Of a DNA stretch of 64,000 bases, positions 51,398-63,591 are shown piece by piece (the stretch's first letter is position 1; each line of letters starts with the position of its first letter). The translations under genes were made by a program, and so were the position numbers. Source of the DNA: Motiliproteus sp965230735. Lineage in GTDB: Bacteria; Pseudomonadota; Gammaproteobacteria; Pseudomonadales; Balneatricaceae. The stretch lies in contig NZ_OZ246016.1 of NCBI RefSeq assembly GCF_965230735.1, forward strand, positions 1,302,001 to 1,366,000, in the 5' to 3' direction. Under the pieces are notes generated by a model, which searched no databases, had not been told where the DNA came from, and saw only the letters and a list, made by a program, of their open reading frames with translations.

Positions 51398-52218
51398 CGG
51401 TTACTCGAGCTTGCCAAATCCTCGGTATCAGCCGACAGGCCTACTATCAGCAACGCCAGCGAGCGAAACAGCAAGCAAAGATGCGTTGTTCCATACTGAG
51501 CTTTGTTCAACGTGAGCGTATGCAGCAACCTCGGCTGGGAGCGCGTAAGCTACTGTCCCTGCTCAATGCCGAAACGGAATGTAAAATCGGCCGGGACAAA
51601 CTATTTGAACTGCTCAGGGATCGCCGCTTATTGGTCCAGCGACGCCGGGCATATCACAAGACTACGCAGAGTCATCATCGTTTCTGGTGCCATCCTAACT
51701 TGCTAAAGCCCGGTGCAGAGCAAGAGCAAGCCACACGGCCAGAACAGATCTGGGTCGCGGATATCACCTATCTTCCAGTCAGGGACGGAGAGGCCTATCT
51801 GAGCCTGGTTACCGATGCGTATTCACGCAAAGTCGTCGGCTATCACGTACACGGTGATTTGAGGGCTGAGTCCGTATTAACGGCCTATCAGAAGGCCTTG
51901 GATGGTTACCAAGGTAGCGCCGGGCTTATCCATCACTCTGACAGGGGGATACAGTACTGTTCAAAGCGCTATCAGGCCGTACATAAGGAGCACGGTGTGC
52001 GTTGTTCGATGACGGATGGGTATGACTGCTATCAGAATGCGCTTGCGGAAAGAGTAAACGGGATTCTGAAAGGTGAGTATCTGCTGAGAAAGCCAGAGGA
52101 TCTAGATCAGGCCACGATCATGGTTGATGAGTCGATCCGACTCTACAATACACGGCGGCCACATATGGCCTTAAAATACAAAACGCCCGATGAGGTGCAT
52201 CGGGCGTTTTCAACCTGA
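51355..52218 (+). CDS. IS3-family transposase OrfB (DDE integrase domain, made by frameshifting)
   Basis: The catalytic half of the transposase. From the frameshift point it reads ACQILGISRQAYYQQRQR (HTH-21-like part). The RNase H-fold domain follows with the acidic triad in WVADITYLPV, HHSDRGIQYCS and ALAERVNGILKGEYL. The first ATG in frame is at 51481, which would cut off conserved residues, so expression as an OrfAB fusion is more likely. No disabling mutation is visible. Confidence 0.92.
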   Translation, partial: ASRQVIEERQVTGLTVTRACQILGISRQAYYQQRQRAKQQAKMRCSILSFVQRERMQQPRLGARKLLSLLNAETECKIGRDKLFELLRDRRLLVQRRRAYHKTTQSHHRFWCHPNLLKPGAEQEQATRPEQIWVADITYLPVRDGEAYLSLVTDAYSRKVVGYHVHGDLRAESVLTAYQKALDGYQGSAGLIHHSDRGIQYCSKRYQAVHKEHGVRCSMTDGYDCYQNALAERVNGILKGEYLLRKPEDLDQATIMVDESIRLYNTRRPHMALKYKTPDEVHRAFST

Positions 52219-52289
52219 AAGGATGTCAACCTATATCAGGACAAGACATGCTGTTCTGGCTTGGTTTTGGTCGCTTTTTGACCGGTTTT

Positions 52290-52354
52290 AATTTCGTAAA
52301 AAATATTTCACAAAAGTCGTTGACGACAGTTCTAAGGTCTGTAGAATGCGCCCC
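52290..52354 (+). promoter_or_regulatory. rRNA promoter P1 with UP element and GC-rich discriminator
   Basis: TTGACG (52320-52325), 16 bases, TAGAAT (52342-52347), then GCGCCCCC, the kind of discriminator linked to stringent control. An A/T-rich tract (TTCGTAAAAAATATTTCAC) sits just upstream where an UP element is expected. The IS right end is only 72 bases before the -35. Confidence 0.85.
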
Positions 52355-52486
52355 CACGTTGCCGCTGAGGTGGCAGCGGAGTCGGCCTTCCAGCTGATGT
52401 TTCGATCTCGCTGGAAGCCCTTTTTTCAAGCGGTTTTTCGAATCAATTGTTCGGAAAGCACAACGAAAAAAGATCGCAAAAAAGCG

Positions 52487-52514
52487 TTGACTCACGGGTT
52501 TTGAGATGTATAAT
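52487..52514 (+). promoter_or_regulatory. rRNA promoter P2
   Basis: TTGACT (52487-52492), 16 bases, TATAAT (52509-52514). It lies 167 bases after P1, in the usual tandem arrangement. Confidence 0.85.
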
Positions 52515-52554
52515 TTCGACCCTCGCTTGAGCAGTCGGACGGCAAGCCAAGCAA

Positions 52555-52568
52555 CGCTCTTTAACAAA
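52555..52568 (+). promoter_or_regulatory. BoxA antitermination element of the rRNA leader
   Basis: CGCTCTTTAACAAA matches the E. coli boxA core (GCTCTTTAACAA), where the NusB/S10 complex binds. A second copy stands before the 23S gene at 54419-54431. Confidence 0.8.
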
Positions 52569-52753
52569 TCGACCATGCAATTCGTGTGGGCACTTGCTGG
52601 GATAGGACAGCAGATATTCTCCGGAATATCACAAAGACTTATCAAAGTAAGTGACTCGTGAATTCATACGACACTATACGTACTTACGTTTAGTTAAGTT
52701 ATTCCAGTTTTACTTTGAGCAAAAATTCGTTGGCTTCGGCTGACAACTTTTTT

Positions 52754-54293
<1,540 letters not shown>

Positions 54294-54560
54294 AACGAAG
54301 CTGCCGTTCTGGTAAGTGCTCACAACGAATTGCATGGTTGGATTAGTTAAAAGCTTTCTCAAGCTTGAGTGAATAAAGGTTAGCGAGAGCTAACCTTTAT
54401 TTTCTCTTTTGAGAAAATCGCTCTTTAACAAAGTGGATCTGTGATTGAAGCAATCAAATTGAATCAGTTTAATTTTATTGTGTTCGATCAAGCGTTTATA
54501 TCTGGCGATTAATATCGTATTAGTTCTGACTGATAACTTGAACACTGTTTTGGGTTATAT
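54294..54560 (+). other. 16S-23S spacer without tRNA genes
   Basis: A spacer of 267 bases that contains no tRNA-Ile/Ala or tRNA-Glu. In the usual tRNA position is a perfect 13-pair hairpin (AATAAAGGTTAGC / GCTAACCTTTATT, 54372-54401) with a GAGA tetraloop, inside outer complementary TTCTCAA / TTGAGAA segments. A boxA copy (CGCTCTTTAACAAA) follows at about 54419. Confidence 0.85.
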
Positions 54561-57452
<2,892 letters not shown>

Positions 57453-57617
57453 ATAACGCCAAAGCGGTGTTAGGTTGGCACTGATACGAAACAAGCTAGA
57501 TATAAACGATCGACACGTTGAACTGATTCAAAGAGACTTCAATTAAGTTCACAGAAAATTGCTCCTGCATTTTCTGCACTTCCGCCATCCATGGCGGGCG
57601 GATTCACTTACCTTTTT

Positions 57618-57737
57618 TGCTTGGCGACCATAGCGATTTGGAACCACCTGACCCCATCCCGAACTCAGCAGTGAAACGAATCAGCGCCGATGGTAGTGTG
57701 GGGCTTCCCCATGTGAGAGTAGGTCATCGCCAAGCGC
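57618..57737 (+). rRNA. rrf: 5S ribosomal RNA
   Basis: About 120 bases, from TGCTTGGCGACCATAGCG to the complementary end CGCCAAGCGC. The internal segments CCACCTGACCCCATCCCGAA and GCCGATGGTAGTGTGGGG are typical of proteobacterial 5S RNA. It follows the 23S gene by 165 bases. Confidence 0.95.
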
Positions 57738-57748
57738 CTAATATAAAG

Positions 57749-57779
57749 AAACCCGGTTCCTGCGAACCGGGTTTTTTTA
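57749..57779 (+). terminator. Terminator of the rRNA operon
   Basis: Stem AAACCCGGTTC / GAACCGGGTTT with loop CTGC and seven T, just behind the 5S gene. Confidence 0.92.
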
Positions 57780-58035
57780 TATCTGCTGTTTAGTGATCTG
57801 CACTCGCATGGGGAAAGGTAAATAAACGCCGCTTGCGGCCCCACCACCCCTGTGAAGTAGGGTAAAGCCGGAGTAGGCGAAGCATGGCTTCGACCCGGTT
57901 TTACGCCCCGGGCCTACCGGCCCCGGGGACTTCCATCGCCAAGCCTCTAATAAAAGAACTCCCCTAGCACGTGGTCCCAGGAAGCATTTCTAAATCTAAC
58001 CAACCATCGACAAGTGCAGTTCGGGCTTGGCCTTA
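57780..58035. other. Intergenic region after the rRNA operon with a 5S-end-like remnant
   Basis: Contains no gene. CATCGCCAAGCCTCTAATAA at 57934-57953 closely repeats the 5S 3' end and the bases after it (CATCGCCAAGCGCCTAATAT at 57725). A GC-rich hairpin (CCCCGGGCC TACC GGCCCCGGGG, 57906-57928) precedes it. This looks like debris of a former second 5S tail. Confidence 0.5.
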
Positions 58036-60108
58036 TTAAAGCGTTTTCAAGAACTCGATCAGGGCATCCTTATCTCGAGCTGAGAGTTTTACCCCATGTC
58101 TGACGGTTGAGTGCCCTTGATTGGAATTGGCGTAGGCACTGGTATCTAGCAATGAGTGTCCGTCAGGGCAGTTATCTCCCTTGGGTTGATACTCAAAGCC
58201 GACATCTGCGGCGACAAAGTTTCGGCTACCCACACAGAATTTGGCGATGCGCTGCTCCTGCGGTGTCAGCATCTCTCTTAAGCTTGGGACTGAGCCGTTA
58301 TGCAGAAAGGGAGCTGTTGCCCAAATCCCCGTCAGCGGTCGCGCTTTGTAGCGGAATAATGCATCAGCCGGGTTGATGTACTTCGTCGCTTCCGTTTTGG
58401 TATCGCTTCGTTTCTTGCCGATCAGTCCGTCCCAGAAAAGCTCACCGGCGATGACGCCTTTTACCGTAGTCGACAGTGCTTCGCCCCGGTATTGGAAGTA
58501 CTTGCCATAGCGTTCGCCACGAATGATGTCCTTTCTGGTTCCTTCAAAGGTGCCTGTCTTCCAACGACGTACCGTTTGGGTATCGCCGCTCAACACGGTT
58601 TGATTGTTTCTTGGACGCGCTTCGAGAATGAAGTTGCCGGCAGCGACTGGATCTGTGCCGATTTCGGGAACTCGAATCATGTTGGCTTGGTAGGGTTGAT
58701 CTTGCTGTTCGCGAGCAACGTATTGGTGACAGCTGGAGCAGTTGACCTGGGTTTCTTGTTCGGTCTTGCCCAGATAGATGGCTCGGCCCCTTTCGATCAG
58801 GTTGTCATCCAGCGCGTAGATCGATTGAGGCCACTTTGGTGAGCGAAGCCGGCTTAGCCAGTGCTCGATGGAGCCCAGGTTTTTCATCATCACCGACGAT
58901 TTATAGCCGCCCAGTTGGCCTTTTCCCAGTGGGCCCAACAGTTTGGGGGCGCGTGTCGGTACGTTGGCCGGTACTCCATCAGGTAGCTTTTTGGTGAGGC
59001 GTTTCAGGTACTTATCCAGTACTTCGAGCTCATCATATTTTTTGTCGAACTCTATACCTTTCCCGGTCGGGATAAATTCGATATGGCCGTAGACACCGAC
59101 TACCTCTCCGACGTTGCGTCCCAGCGCGCCTCCACCATCATCTTGATTGTGAACCGCGCCGTTCCATTGCACGACATTGGATTGAGAAATTCCCCATAAG
59201 AACGGGTAGCTGACCGGCGCATTTGCCGGGTAGAAGTTTTGTGGAACCTCTGCATGAGTGACAGTGACTTCGTTAAGAATCGCGCCGAGCGCATCCAGTC
59301 GGCCCCGGCCGTAGTCCGGGAATGAGGGGCTGTAGTTCCGGGCATTTCGCAGCTGAATTCTCAGCCGTTGCAGGCGCACCTTCGACATCAGCCTGTTCGC
59401 TTCTTCAATGCTGTGGACTTCACCCAGAATACGTTTGGCGAACCGATCGAACTGTGCCTTAGCCGCGCGAAACGCCGCTTCGCCTTCCTCTTTCTTTACG
59501 GTAATCGGGTCCATCGAACAGAGCGCATCGGCTAATCCTACGTTGAGGGCGCGAAGGTCGGAAAGCGTTGGGGCACCTTCGATCAGCACCTTACGGCCAT
59601 TCAAATTCAGTAGGTTGCTGTGACAGGCCGAGCAGGTCGGCCCCATAAAGTCCCCGTCAGGGGTTGGGGTCTTGGCGAAACCGATGGGCAATCCATCCGG
59701 ATTCCACAATGGGTCTGCGGGGGCTGGGATATATCCGATCGACGCAAGGTGGGAAGGATCCCTGAAACGACTCCAGTTGCCGGGATTCAATGTTGAATCG
59801 GTGCGGCCCTTGCAGCTCCGCTCAGCTATTTCGAGGTGGAGGAACCAATCGTAGGGTATCAGGGCCGATCCCTGCGGGGTGAACCAGAAAGCCCGACGAA
59901 GTTCGGCGTTCCATCCCTGTGAAACCTCATACCATGGGAGTCCTGGCACGGCGCGTAGTCCGTCATAATCTGAATTGGGAGTCAGGTCGGGTTCAACCGT
60001 CTGTTTGCCGATTCTTACATCGTAGGATGAGCAGGCGGTGATGAGCAGTGCGAATGCGACAACTAAAACCCGCATTCCATTGGTTAGTCTCGAGAGATTC
60101 TTATCCAT
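58036..60108 (-). CDS. Large di-haem c-type lipoprotein (MauG/RoxA-like peroxidase superfamily)
   Basis: A protein of about 690 residues with a lipoprotein-type signal (VLVVAFALLITAC) and two haem-attachment motifs, CSACH (about residue 160) and CSSCH (about 457). The MauG-type signature near the C-terminus is YKARPLTGIWATAPFLHNGSVPSLREML. The size and this signature recall the RoxA/RoxB rubber oxygenases and related large di-haem proteins more than the 330-residue cytochrome c peroxidases. The ATG at 60108 is preferred, with GAGG 9 bases upstream. An in-frame ATG at 60129 is possible. It is a lone gene. Substrate and reaction are unknown. Confidence 0.82.
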   Translation of the reverse strand: MDKNLSRLTNGMRVLVVAFALLITACSSYDVRIGKQTVEPDLTPNSDYDGLRAVPGLPWYEVSQGWNAELRRAFWFTPQGSALIPYDWFLHLEIAERSCKGRTDSTLNPGNWSRFRDPSHLASIGYIPAPADPLWNPDGLPIGFAKTPTPDGDFMGPTCSACHSNLLNLNGRKVLIEGAPTLSDLRALNVGLADALCSMDPITVKKEEGEAAFRAAKAQFDRFAKRILGEVHSIEEANRLMSKVRLQRLRIQLRNARNYSPSFPDYGRGRLDALGAILNEVTVTHAEVPQNFYPANAPVSYPFLWGISQSNVVQWNGAVHNQDDGGGALGRNVGEVVGVYGHIEFIPTGKGIEFDKKYDELEVLDKYLKRLTKKLPDGVPANVPTRAPKLLGPLGKGQLGGYKSSVMMKNLGSIEHWLSRLRSPKWPQSIYALDDNLIERGRAIYLGKTEQETQVNCSSCHQYVAREQQDQPYQANMIRVPEIGTDPVAAGNFILEARPRNNQTVLSGDTQTVRRWKTGTFEGTRKDIIRGERYGKYFQYRGEALSTTVKGVIAGELFWDGLIGKKRSDTKTEATKYINPADALFRYKARPLTGIWATAPFLHNGSVPSLREMLTPQEQRIAKFCVGSRNFVAADVGFEYQPKGDNCPDGHSLLDTSAYANSNQGHSTVRHGVKLSARDKDALIEFLKTL

Positions 60109-60428
60109 AACTATCAACCTCGTAGTCATTGACGAGCTTTAGTTGATAGGAGCAAGAATAGGAGAAAACCGGGCCTTTACAAGAAACCCCACCGATCTCG
60201 GTTTGGGCTTATTGTGATCCGTCATTGGGCAGATTCAGCGGCCCAGCGTTGTTGGTTGAGGCCAAGGGTTCGAAGGTTTCTGGCCGAGTGGGATGTGTGT
60301 TGGCTGCCGGATTGATCAAACAGCTCGCAGAGTTCAGCAGGGGGCGTGGATGTTAGCTGCAGCGATCGGGGCGTTGCTGCAGCTGTCGATTCAGTCGCGG
60401 TATCGGCAGATTGTTACCCGGGAGGGGA
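60109..60428. other. Intergenic region between the di-haem protein and GGDEF-EAL genes
   Basis: About 320 bases without a gene. A hairpin with arms AGCTGCAGC / GCTGCAGCT (60355-60384) lies some 45 bases beyond the end of the GGDEF-EAL gene but has no T-run on the minus strand, so it is at best a Rho-assisted terminator. Confidence 0.45.
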
Positions 60429-62318
60429 TCAGAGTTGTTTGAGAAAACTCTCCAGCTGTTCCGGGCTGAGCGGACGGCTATAGAGGTAACCTTGGGCGAC
60501 TTTCAGACCCTGTTGGCGCAGGTAGTCGCGTTGTTCTGGCGTTTCTACACCTTCTCCGACAGTGTTCAGACCCAGGCCGTCGGCCAGGGTCAGGGTGGCA
60601 TTAACCAATGCCTGATCCTGCGGATGCTCCAGCAAGTCCTTGATAAAACAGCGATCGATCTTAAGGGTGTCGAACGAGAAACTCTTAAGGTAGCTCAGCG
60701 AGGAGTAGCCTGTGCCGAAGTCGTCCAGTGCCAGGCTGATGCCCAGATCGCGAAGCTGTTTGAGGGTTTTCTTGGTCTCCTGCTGATTTCTCATCAGCAG
60801 GTTCTCCGTGACCTCGAGTTCCAGCCGTTCGCCGGCAATCTCGTGGCTATGCAGTTGCTCCGCAATGGTGCGAGTCAGGGTGGGGCTGGAAAATTGGCGC
60901 GGTGAGATATTGATCGACAGTTTAAAGTCGTTCAGTCCCTGCTGGTTCCAGTCGCTCAGTTGGGTCAGTGCTTCTCGGATTACCCAGTCGCCAATCGGGA
61001 GAATCAGACCAGTGGCTTCAGCCAGCGGTATAAACTGGTTGGGAGGGATCTGTCCCAGGGCCGGGTTGTTCCAGCGTAACAGGGCTTCGACCGTGCAAAC
61101 CTTGCCGGTGGCCAGGTCGACCAGAGGCTGGTACTCCAAGTAGAGCTCATCGTTCTCCAGCGCTCGTCGTAGTCGTTGCTCGATCTCCATCCGCTCAACC
61201 GCAGCGCGATTTATCTCGGCGGAGTAGTATTCATAACGGTTACCCCCTTCATCCTTGGCGCCGAACATGGCGGCATCGGCATGGCGTAGCAGCTCGTAAG
61301 GATCCTGCCCATCTTCGGGGAACAACGAAATACCGATGCTGGCGGTGAGTGACAGCTCGCGTCCATCGATTCGGTAGGGGGCGGCCAGCATCGAGAGGAC
61401 TTTCTCAGCCACCCGGCTGGCGTCATCGGCATTGGCGAGGTCGGTCAGGACAATCAGGAACTCATCGCCGCTGTAGCGCGCGACGGTATCGGTCTGGCGA
61501 ACGGTTTCCCGGATTCGCGAAGCCGCCAGTGTAATCAGTTGATCCCCGACATCATGCCCCAGCGAATCGTTGATCTGCTTGAAGTTGTCGAGATCGACAA
61601 ACATCACAACCACGGTCTGCTGGTGCCGGATGGCCACGTTGATCGCCTGGCTCATCCGGTCCATGGCCAGGAAGCGGTTGGGCAGTTCGGTCAGGCTGTC
61701 GTAGTTTGCCTGATGCTTGATACGGTTAGCCTGGGCCTTTCGCAGCGAGATATCTTCTTCGATATTGAGAAAGTGGGTGATCTGTCCTTCGTCGTTGCGT
61801 ACCGGCGAGATTCCGGATTGGACCCAGTACGACGTCTTATCCTTACGTTGATTGATCAGCTCGCCTTCCCATGAGCCTCCCTGCATCATGGTGTTTTCAA
61901 TCTCTGTGATCAGGTTGCCGGCGTTTTTCGCGGAGCGGAACAACTGCGGCTTGGCGCCGATTGCCTCTTCTCGAAGCAGGCCGGTGGTACGAATAAACGC
62001 ATCATTGACGTACTCGATGGTGCCGGCAAGGTCGGTGATGAAGATCGCAACCGGGCTTTGAGAGACGGCTTGGGAGAGTTTGGTCAGTTGTCGGCTGCTG
62101 GCCTGCAGCTTTGCTTCGGCGCGGTTGCGGCGCTGGAGTTCGCGACTGAGCAACACCAAGATCAGCAGGCTGGAGAAAAAAACAAAGCCCCAACCCTTGT
62201 AGGTTTGAATACTGGTGATGCTGTCCGGAAAAACGGTTTCGACCAACTGGTCAGATAGGGTGATCCAGAGGACAGAGAAGGTGGCGTAAATTGCTGCGAC
62301 GCGGAGCGGAAAGCTCAT
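60429..62318 (-). CDS. Membrane PAS-GGDEF-EAL protein (cyclic di-GMP turnover)
   Basis: A protein of about 629 residues. Two membrane helices (VAAIYATFSVLWITLSDQLV and WGFVFFSSLLILVLL) are followed by a PAS domain (about 85-190: VAIFITDLAGTIEYVNDAFIRTTG) and a GGDEF domain with the active motif written SGDEF. An EAL domain then has EALLRW, NISPRQF, DDFGTGYSSLSYLK and the metal-binding DD intact. The phosphodiesterase half should be active, and the SGDEF form may or may not make c-di-GMP. The ATG at 62318 behind AGGGA is preferred to a TTG at 62354. It is a single gene. Confidence 0.92.
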   Translation of the reverse strand: MSFPLRVAAIYATFSVLWITLSDQLVETVFPDSITSIQTYKGWGFVFFSSLLILVLLSRELQRRNRAEAKLQASSRQLTKLSQAVSQSPVAIFITDLAGTIEYVNDAFIRTTGLLREEAIGAKPQLFRSAKNAGNLITEIENTMMQGGSWEGELINQRKDKTSYWVQSGISPVRNDEGQITHFLNIEEDISLRKAQANRIKHQANYDSLTELPNRFLAMDRMSQAINVAIRHQQTVVVMFVDLDNFKQINDSLGHDVGDQLITLAASRIRETVRQTDTVARYSGDEFLIVLTDLANADDASRVAEKVLSMLAAPYRIDGRELSLTASIGISLFPEDGQDPYELLRHADAAMFGAKDEGGNRYEYYSAEINRAAVERMEIEQRLRRALENDELYLEYQPLVDLATGKVCTVEALLRWNNPALGQIPPNQFIPLAEATGLILPIGDWVIREALTQLSDWNQQGLNDFKLSINISPRQFSSPTLTRTIAEQLHSHEIAGERLELEVTENLLMRNQQETKKTLKQLRDLGISLALDDFGTGYSSLSYLKSFSFDTLKIDRCFIKDLLEHPQDQALVNATLTLADGLGLNTVGEGVETPEQRDYLRQQGLKVAQGYLYSRPLSPEQLESFLKQL

Positions 62319-62462
62319 GGTAGACAGTCCCTGGAACGATGTTTTCCGGTTCAATAGTCAGATTTAGAGAATAGTTGAGTCTATCCGAGCGGTATCTTTT
62401 ATAGGTTGACCCAGATCAGGGTTTAGCCAAATCCAGAGGGGCTGCGGGCTTCGTGGGGAAGG

Positions 62463-62488
62463 GCAGGGGCTGCGATTACAGCCCCTGC
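62463..62488 (-). terminator. Strong hairpin after cysK (terminator-like, without U-run)
   Basis: Perfect 10-pair stem GCAGGGGCTG / CAGCCCCTGC with a six-base loop, 6 bases past the cysK stop. No T-tract follows on the minus strand. Confidence 0.4.
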
Positions 62489-62494
62489 AGGGGG

Positions 62495-63463
62495 TTATTG
62501 CACGCTCTCGTTATCGGAGAACAGACCCTCGAACAGGGCCGTAGAGAGATAGCGTTCGCCGGAATCAGGCAGAATAACGACGATGTTCTTGCCTTCGTGT
62601 TGCGGCTGTTGGGCAACACGGACCGCGGCGGCCAGGGCGGCACCGCTGGAGATGCCGGCCAGGATGCCCTCTTTGCGCATCAGCTGACGGGCAAACTCGA
62701 TCGCATCGTCATTGCTGACCTGTTCGACCTGATCAACCACCGACAGGTCCAGGTTTTTAGGTACAAAGCCGGCACCGATACCCTGAATCTTGTGGGGCGA
62801 GGGCTGCAGGTCTTCACCTGCCAGGTGTTGGCTGATTACCGGTGAAGCTTCCGGTTCAACCGCTACCGATACAATCGCTTTACCCTGTTGCTGTTTGATG
62901 TAGCGCGAAACACCGGAGATGGTGCCGCCGGTACCGACACCGGATACCAGAATATCGATGGCGCCGTCGGTATCATTCCAGATTTCCGGCCCGGTCGTCT
63001 GTTCGTGAATCTGCGGGTTGGCCGGATTCTCAAACTGCTGTGGCATAAAATACTGGGCCGGGTCGCTGTCGACGATCTCCTGGGCTTTGTCGATCGCACC
63101 CTTCATGCCTTTCGGCCCTTCGGTCAGGACGATATCGGCCCCCAGGGCCTTCATGACCTTGCGGCGTTCCAGGCTCATGGTGGCGGGCATGGTCAACACC
63201 ATCTTGTAACCACGGGCGGCGGCGACAAAACAGAGCGCGATGCCGGTGTTGCCGCTGGTGGGTTCGACGATGGTCATACCGGGCTTGAGTGCGCCACTTT
63301 TTTCGGCTTCCCAGATCATGTTGGCGCCGATGCGGCATTTGACCGAATTGGCGGGGTTGCGGCTCTCAATCTTGGCCCAGATATTGGCGTTGCCGAAGTG
63401 ATTGATCTTGACCAGCGGAGTACCGCCAATCGATAGGGAGTTATCGGAGAAAACAGCGCTCAT
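62495..63463 (-). CDS. cysK: Cysteine synthase A (O-acetylserine sulfhydrylase)
   Basis: A 322-residue PLP enzyme that makes cysteine from O-acetylserine and sulfide. The PLP Lys lies in RNPANSVKCRIG, the substrate loop in EPTSGNTGIAL, the phosphate-binding loop in VSGVGTGGTISG, and the C-terminal Ser that binds the pyridine nitrogen in LPDSGERYLST. Length and motifs favour CysK over CysM. A TATAAT on the minus strand (63498-63503) upstream is the likely -10. Confidence 0.94.
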   Translation of the reverse strand: MSAVFSDNSLSIGGTPLVKINHFGNANIWAKIESRNPANSVKCRIGANMIWEAEKSGALKPGMTIVEPTSGNTGIALCFVAAARGYKMVLTMPATMSLERRKVMKALGADIVLTEGPKGMKGAIDKAQEIVDSDPAQYFMPQQFENPANPQIHEQTTGPEIWNDTDGAIDILVSGVGTGGTISGVSRYIKQQQGKAIVSVAVEPEASPVISQHLAGEDLQPSPHKIQGIGAGFVPKNLDLSVVDQVEQVSNDDAIEFARQLMRKEGILAGISSGAALAAAVRVAQQPQHEGKNIVVILPDSGERYLSTALFEGLFSDNESVQ

Positions 63464-63497
63464 TTTGTTGCTCCAGTGTGGGTTTTATAAGTTTTTG

Positions 63498-63503
63498 ATT
63501 ATA
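63498..63503 (-). promoter_or_regulatory. Likely -10 element of cysK
   Basis: A perfect TATAAT on the minus strand lies 35 bases upstream of the cysK ATG. The -35 region at 17-base spacing (TTATTG) is poor, as expected if an activator such as CysB is needed. Confidence 0.45.
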
Positions 63504-63591
63504 ACTGGTTTATTGGTTTTCAATAATTGTTTTAGGCGATAGGGTTATATCGGCAGGGAATAAACCTGAGGGCTCAAGTAGGGCTGCCGGA

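Larger units (their letters stand above)
50952..52248 (+). mobile_element. Complete IS3-family insertion sequence (1,297 bp) with 3-bp target duplication
   Basis: The imperfect terminal inverted repeats are about 25 bases long (50952-50976 and 52224-52248, 19 of 25 identical), starting TGTC and ending GACA. They are flanked by the direct repeat TGC (50949-50951 and 52249-52251). The element carries orfA and orfB in the -1 relation with the slippery sequence AAAAAAG at 51349-51355. All features are intact, so it looks recently active. It lies between tyrS and the rRNA promoters. Confidence 0.93.
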
